Assembly (NCBI RefSeq): GCF_031885415.1
Contig: NZ_CP116871.1
Location: 2,046,001-2,110,000 of the forward strand
DNA from: Microbacterium forte
GTDB taxonomy: Bacteria > Actinomycetota > Actinomycetes > Actinomycetales > Microbacteriaceae
Length of the DNA: 64,000 bases
Direction of reading: 5' to 3'
Under the pieces are notes generated by a model. That model saw nothing but the letters and a program-made list of their open reading frames with translations. It searched no databases and was not told the origin of the DNA. Both the position numbers and the translations under genes were made by a program. Shown one piece after another: positions 60,100 to 64,000 of this stretch; position 1 is the stretch's first letter, and the number at the start of each line of letters is the position of its first letter.

Positions 60100-60105
60100 C
60101 TGAAC

Positions 60106-61170
60106 ATGAGCAGCCACACCGAAACCCCAGGAGTCGTCCCGTCCTACCTGCTCGCGCGCCTCGCCGAGTCGGGCCGCTACCCTCGCGCCGCCGCCGCCGC
60201 GCGGCAGACGCTCACGGCGGGCAGACCGCCGTTCCGCGCACGGCTCGACCTCTCGATCGACGAGAACGGCGACCTCGTCGCCCAGCTTTCCGATGCCCCC
60301 AACCGCACGATCAGCGACGCGGGCAACACGCAGACCCTCCCCGGTGCGATCGTGCGCAGTGAAGACGACGAGCCGGTCGCCGACACGTCCGTCAACGAGG
60401 CGTTCGACGGCCTCGGGGCGACGTTCGAGATGCTGCTCTCCGCCTTCGGCCGCAACTCGCTCAACGACGCCGGCGCGCCGCTCGATGCGACCGTGCACTA
60501 CGGCATCGACTACGACAACGCCTTCTGGGACGGCGAGCGCATGGTGTTCGGCGACGGCGAGGGCGAGGTCTTCGTCGGGTTCACCTCGTCGACCACCGTC
60601 ATCGGTCACGAGCTGGCGCATGGCGTCGTGCAGTACACCGCCAACCTGGAGTACCAGGGGCAGCCTGGTGCGCTCAACGAGTCGATCGCCGACGTGTTCG
60701 GCGCTCTCACCGAGCAGCACCTCCTCGGGCAGAGTGCAGCGGATGCGACCTGGCTGATCGGTGCCGAGATCTTCACGGATGCCGTGCAGGGCAGCGCACT
60801 GCGCTCCATGATCGAGCCGGGCACCGCCTACGACGACGACGAGCTCGGCAAGGATCCGCAGCCGGCGCACATGAGCGGGTTCGTCCGCACGACCGAAGAC
60901 AACGGCGGCGTGCACATCAACTCCGGCATCCCCAATCGCGCGTTCGCCCTCTTCGCGATCGACCTCGGCGGCAACGCGTGGGAGACCGCAGGAACCGTCT
61001 GGTATCGCGCGCTCACCGGCGGGTTGTCGAGCACCGCGAGCTTCACCGAGTTCGCCGACGCGACCGTCGCCGCAGCATCCGCCATCGACGACGCCACGGC
61101 CGCAGCCGCTCGACGTGCGTGGGCGACCGTGGGAGTCTATGAAGATGAGCGAGTCCCCCGCACCGACTGA
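60106..61170 (+). CDS. M4-family (thermolysin/protealysin-like) metalloprotease
   Basis: The 354-residue protease has no signal peptide. It has a short protealysin-type propeptide with a P-x-Y-L-L motif (VPSYLLARL, residues 11-19), zinc ligands His168/His172 in HELAH, Glu192 in ALNESIADVFG and the late catalytic His in GGVHINSGIPNRAF. Protealysin-like proteases act inside the cell or are released without a Sec signal and are kept in check by emfourin. The next gene is that inhibitor, overlapping by 26 bases. Confidence 0.93.
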   Translation: MSSHTETPGVVPSYLLARLAESGRYPRAAAAARQTLTAGRPPFRARLDLSIDENGDLVAQLSDAPNRTISDAGNTQTLPGAIVRSEDDEPVADTSVNEAFDGLGATFEMLLSAFGRNSLNDAGAPLDATVHYGIDYDNAFWDGERMVFGDGEGEVFVGFTSSTTVIGHELAHGVVQYTANLEYQGQPGALNESIADVFGALTEQHLLGQSAADATWLIGAEIFTDAVQGSALRSMIEPGTAYDDDELGKDPQPAHMSGFVRTTEDNGGVHINSGIPNRAFALFAIDLGGNAWETAGTVWYRALTGGLSSTASFTEFADATVAAASAIDDATAAAARRAWATVGVYEDERVPRTD

Positions 61171-61450
61171 CCCGCAGGTCGTCATCGCGGTGGTGCGCAC
61201 GGGCGGCATCGCCGGCATCCGTCGCAAATGGCAGGTCGAACCCGATCCCGCCGAGACGCACCACTGGATCGCGATGGTCGACAGCTGCCCGTGGGATGCC
61301 GACAGCGACACCGATTCGGGAGCAGACCGCTTCGTATGGCTGATCAGAGTGCGCACACCGTCAGAGGAGCGCGAGCGGGAGCTTCCCGATTCCGCACTGG
61401 ACGGCCCGTGGCGAGAACTCGTCGACGCCGTCCGTGAGGCATCCGCCTGA
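61145..61450 (+). CDS. Emfourin-family inhibitor of the M4 protease
   Basis: 101 residues from ATG 61145 (GGGAG nine bases upstream; ATG 61139 is alternative). The fold signature VVIAVVRTGGIAGIRRKWQVE ... FVWLIRVRTPSE, with C-terminal helix PWRELVDAVREA, matches emfourin, the protealysin inhibitor. The 26-base overlap in another frame couples inhibitor synthesis to the protease. Confidence 0.85.
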   Translation: MSESPAPTDPQVVIAVVRTGGIAGIRRKWQVEPDPAETHHWIAMVDSCPWDADSDTDSGADRFVWLIRVRTPSEERERELPDSALDGPWRELVDAVREASA

Positions 61451-61519
61451 CGCGCCGCACCGAGCGAGGCGCCCGCGACGAACCACCATCGCTGAGGAAT
61501 GACGACAAGAGGGGACATC

Positions 61520-61849
61520 ATGCCGACGAGCGAAGAGGCCACGCGCCTGCTGCAGCTGTCACGCGACGCCTACGACCGCGGCGATGCGCTGCTGCACCTG
61601 CAGGCCGAGGTCAGCCGACTGACCGGCCAGCCCTCGTCGTGGGGTTCCGCAGAGAACGACTTCGTGAGCGACGACCACGTCGGCTACTTCCTCAGCGAAG
61701 TCGAGCGAATCGGGTGGCGTCTCGAGCACACCGGCTACACGTTCGTGGAATCCGGCGCGACGACCTCGGCGCGCATGCTGAGCACCGGCACCGGCGTCGT
61801 CAACCATGGCCATGTCGCGGGGTACTTCACGTTCCGTCGCGTCGGTTGA
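61520..61849 (+). CDS. Hypothetical protein (109 aa)
   Basis: Start ATG 61520 has a good ribosome binding site (AGAGGGGAC, 4-5 bases before). The first half is helical (SEEATRLLQLSRDAYDRGDALLHLQAEVSRLTG), the second beta-like (GWRLEHTGYTFVESGATT, NHGHVAGYFTFRRVG). I do not recognise a family; the arrangement resembles small stress or DUF4177-like proteins only superficially. It follows the emfourin gene by 70 bases and may be cotranscribed. Confidence 0.7.
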   Translation: MPTSEEATRLLQLSRDAYDRGDALLHLQAEVSRLTGQPSSWGSAENDFVSDDHVGYFLSEVERIGWRLEHTGYTFVESGATTSARMLSTGTGVVNHGHVAGYFTFRRVG

Positions 61850-61949
61850 CGGCATCCGTCTGCACCGACTGTCTGAAGCGACCGTCTGAACCGACCAATC
61901 CGGTGTGAATCCGGCCTCCCTGCCGCGGGGCAGGTCGAGAATGGGACCC

Positions 61950-62189
61950 ATGGGACTTTTCCAGCAGCGCACCGACGAAGAAGAGAACCAGTGGACTCTG
62001 CCCTCCGAGCCGCTCGAACGCACGGAGTCTGAGGTGCTCGACGAGGTGCCGGCCGTCGACCCGCTGTCGATCGGCCTGGGACTCGGTCCCGGTGTGTCGG
62101 TCAGTTCGGTCGCGTTCCCCGTCGCGCCGCCCGCGCCCGAGTCGTCTTCGACCGAGAACGGCGAACCCGACCCCGAACCCGAGGACTGA
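61950..62189 (+). CDS. Small acidic Pro/Ser-rich protein (79 aa)
   Basis: From ATG 61950 (GGGA upstream). MGLFQQRTDEEENQWTLPSE is followed by a disordered tail rich in Glu, Pro and Ser. No known domain. The 100-base gap before it holds TCTGAACCGACC-like short repeats. It is convergent with the MscS gene. Likely real on codon use, function unknown. Confidence 0.6.
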   Translation: MGLFQQRTDEEENQWTLPSEPLERTESEVLDEVPAVDPLSIGLGLGPGVSVSSVAFPVAPPAPESSSTENGEPDPEPED

Positions 62190-62207
62190 CGTCGGCCTCG
62201 CTGCGCC

Positions 62208-63263
62208 TCAGTCCGTGAGCTGCGGGGCCAGGTCGACCCGTGTTCGCGGAAGCGCATCGGGGTGCTCTCGCTGAAGCCAGCCGATGATCTTCTCCCGCAC
62301 CTCGCAGCGCAGCGTCCACTGATCGCCCGAGTCCTTGGCCGACATCACCAGGCGCACGGTGACGAAACCACCCTGGGCATCCGTGACGGCCGCGTCCCAC
62401 GACCGCCCGTCCCACGCCGGCGACGCTTCGACGACGCGCTGGAACTCCTGGCGCAGCTCGTCCATCGGCACCCGCCAGTCGAGATCCAGATAGACCGTGC
62501 CGAGGATCTTGTCGGACTTCCTGGTCCAGGTCTCGATCGGCGTGGTCGTGAAGTAACTGCACGGCACGACGAGTCGCCGCTCATCCCAGACGTAGATGAC
62601 CACGTACGAGAGATTGATCTCACCGACCCGCCCCCACTCGCCCTGGATGACCACGACATCGCCGACCTTGATCGCATCGGTGAACGCGACCTGCACGCCT
62701 GCGATCAGGTTGCCGAGGATCGACTGCGCGGCAAGGCCCGCGATGATGCTGACGATTCCGGCGGAGGCGAGAAGGCTCGTGCCGACTGCACGCATCTCGG
62801 GGAACGTGAACAGCACGGTGCCCAATGCGAGCACGGCGATCGTGACCAGCACGAGGCGGTGGATGACGAGCAGCTGCGTGCGCCGACGGCGCGCCTCCGG
62901 ACCGACGAGCACGGCCTCTTCACGGTCGATGAGCCTCTCGAAGCCGAACGAGACCGATGCGGCGAGAAGCCACGACCCGGTCAGGATGGTGGCGATCAAG
63001 AAGATCCTCGACACCGATGGCCACCAGGACTGCTCCGCGGGTTCGGTGACGGACGCGGCGATCCAGATCGCGACCACCGCCGCGGCCACGATCATCGCGT
63101 TGCGCACCCGACGGGCGAGATCACGCACCCACGGCACCCGCCGGCTGATCAGGTTGGCGACCAGAGCGAGCAGCGCGAGTGCGGCAGCGGCGACGACGAT
63201 CGCGGTGCCGATCGCCACCGCGCTGCCGATCCAGGAATTCCAGGTGAAGTCGGAAGGCATCAC
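62208..63263 (-). CDS. MscS-family mechanosensitive ion channel
   Basis: The 351-residue protein has four membrane helices, the last (TM3-like) reading SLLASAGIVSIIAGLAAQSILGNLIAGVQVAFTDAIKVGDVV, the Ala/Gly-rich pore helix of MscS. A beta domain follows (WGRVGEINLSYVVIYVWDERRLVVP). It releases solutes at hypo-osmotic shock. Start at 63263 or the adjacent ATG 63260. Together with the K+ importers it belongs to the osmotic/ion homeostasis theme, but is not linked by operon. Confidence 0.93.
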   Translation of the reverse strand: MMPSDFTWNSWIGSAVAIGTAIVVAAAALALLALVANLISRRVPWVRDLARRVRNAMIVAAAVVAIWIAASVTEPAEQSWWPSVSRIFLIATILTGSWLLAASVSFGFERLIDREEAVLVGPEARRRRTQLLVIHRLVLVTIAVLALGTVLFTFPEMRAVGTSLLASAGIVSIIAGLAAQSILGNLIAGVQVAFTDAIKVGDVVVIQGEWGRVGEINLSYVVIYVWDERRLVVPCSYFTTTPIETWTRKSDKILGTVYLDLDWRVPMDELRQEFQRVVEASPAWDGRSWDAAVTDAQGGFVTVRLVMSAKDSGDQWTLRCEVREKIIGWLQREHPDALPRTRVDLAPQLTD

Positions 63264-63332
63264 TCCACACTATGCCGCGGCCGGGCAGCACGCGAAAGAC
63301 GCCGGCCAGCGTGCGGTGTCGCCGCGCGCGGC

Positions 63333-63338
63333 TACGGT
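63333..63338 (+). promoter_or_regulatory. -10 box TACGGT of leaderless RNase H gene
   Basis: TACGGT is followed by TGAGGG and the ATG at 63345. Six-base spacing again; no clear -35. Confidence 0.5.
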
Positions 63339-63344
63339 TGAGGG

Positions 63345-64000
63345 ATGACGATCACCGCCGCCGCAGACGGCTCCGCCCTGGGCAACCCCGGCCCCAACGG
63401 CTGGGCCTGGTACATCGACGACGCCAACTGGGCCGCGGGCGGTTCGCCGCACGGCACGAACAACCAGGGCGAGCTGCGGGCCGTGCTCGAGCTGCTGCAG
63501 GCGACCGCAGGCATCTCCGAGAAGCTGATGATCGAGTGCGACAGTCGCTACGTGATCGACTCGGTGACCAAGTGGATGCCGGGCTGGAAGCGCAAGGGCT
63601 GGCGCAAGTCAGACGGCGGGCCGGTGCTCAACCGCGATCTGCTCGAAGGCATCGACGAGGCCATCCGCGGGCGCGACGTCGAATTCTCGTGGGTCAAGGG
63701 CCATGCCGGTCACCCGTTGAACGAGGCGGCGGACGAGCGCGCGAACGCCGCCGCCAAGGCCTATCAGGCGAAGCAGGAGCCGCGCCGCGGACCCGGCTTC
63801 ACCATGGCGACGGATGCCGGGGCCGCCGTCGCGGCATCCGCACCGATCGCCGCGGCCGCTCCGGCATCCGCTTCCCCTCCTGTCTCGACTGCTGCCACCA
63901 CGAGCGCGCAGACGGCGATCGCCGAGCCGCTGTGGGCCGAGGCATCCGATCTGCTCGACGGCCTCGATGCCCCCGTCGACGACCCGATCGTGGTGCAGTT
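63345..64000 (+). CDS. rnhA: Ribonuclease HI with C-terminal extension, partial
   Basis: The frame runs from ATG 63345 past the window end; 218 codons are visible. RNase H fold residues are Asp8 in AADGSALGNPGPNGW, Glu43 in NNQGELRAVLELL, Asp66 in IECDSRYVIDSV and the late Asp in NEAADERANAAA, so the full catalytic set is present. It degrades RNA in RNA-DNA hybrids. After residue 150 a low-complexity Ala/Ser/Pro stretch links to an unknown C-terminal part that leaves the window. Confidence 0.92.
   Translation, partial: MTITAAADGSALGNPGPNGWAWYIDDANWAAGGSPHGTNNQGELRAVLELLQATAGISEKLMIECDSRYVIDSVTKWMPGWKRKGWRKSDGGPVLNRDLLEGIDEAIRGRDVEFSWVKGHAGHPLNEAADERANAAAKAYQAKQEPRRGPGFTMATDAGAAVAASAPIAAAAPASASPPVSTAATTSAQTAIAEPLWAEASDLLDGLDAPVDDPIVVQ

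Overview
The window is 64 kb of high-GC, gene-dense DNA from an actinobacterium. The frequent GGCATCC/GGATGCC words, the many four-base ATGA/GTGA gene overlaps, the many start codons lying 5-8 bases after a TANNNT box (leaderless transcripts) and the gene repertoire (DUF3516 helicase, emfourin with an M4 protease, AztD-like lipoproteins, ECF42 with a DGPF protein) fit Microbacteriaceae, most likely Microbacterium. The genus is an inference. I see no rRNA, tRNA, CRISPR array, transposase or phage gene. The window looks chromosomal, with dispersed intergenic repeats instead of mobile elements.

Layout. 0-7.3 kb: a KimA-like potassium importer, a MocR regulator whose start codon overlaps that of a divergent EamA transporter, a PaiB-like protein, a GNAT and two tandem GntR regulators. 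7.4-10.7 kb: a candidate 6C-like small RNA, an SLC13/ArsB-type permease and a three-gene unit (small protein, ECF42-type sigma factor, DGPF protein). 10.8-18.8 kb: a complete kdp system (two KdpF-size peptides, KdpA, B, C, D, E). Its leader shares a 24-base element with the KimA-like gene, linking the two potassium uptake loci. 18.9-21.7 kb: DUF1905, a TspO-like protein, and a TetR regulator divergent from an alpha/beta hydrolase with two palindromic operators between them. 21.8-31.8 kb: a galactan-use operon (GH42, binding protein, two permeases, secreted GH53) under a divergent LacI regulator with three operators. 31.9-33.3 kb: a small patch with a Nudix-like protein, a TetR remnant and a hypothetical gene. 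33.4-38.4 kb: an iron-siderophore uptake operon with two DtxR/IdeR-like boxes. 38.4-45.8 kb: a repeat cluster, a cold-shock gene, a LuxR-type ATPase regulator with a small upstream gene, SRPBCC, an aromatic-acid-exporter-like protein, an AlkD-like protein and a purine nucleoside phosphorylase. 45.9-48.5 kb: a DUF3516 helicase. 48.5-54.1 kb: a vancomycin-resistance-like locus. 54.4-64 kb: azoreductase/HxlR, an unusual SDR, two Zur-linked lipoproteins, an M4 protease with its emfourin inhibitor, an MscS channel and the start of an RNase H gene.

The most interesting system is at 48.5-54.1 kb. A VanR/VanS pair is divergent from a tightly overlapping four-gene operon: VanY-type carboxypeptidase, PLP racemase, D-Ala-D-X ligase and acyltransferase-3 membrane protein. 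VanT of VanC/E/G-type clusters fuses an acyltransferase-3-like membrane domain to a serine racemase domain. Here the two halves are separate genes in one operon, and the racemase carries His where alanine racemases have the specificity-controlling Tyr (Geobacillus Tyr354; Asn in VanT). There is no VanX or VanH. A split-VanT, D-Ala-D-Ser-type cell-wall remodelling locus is the best reading, but substrate and phenotype are inference.

Several dispersed repeat families (GTTGAGCGAG/GAGACGAAACG, GTTCACAAYTCAGCA, CCCGRCGGGCTGAC, and a four-copy cluster at 38.4 kb) occupy intergenic gaps. Two of them sit inside operons, where they may act as hairpins.
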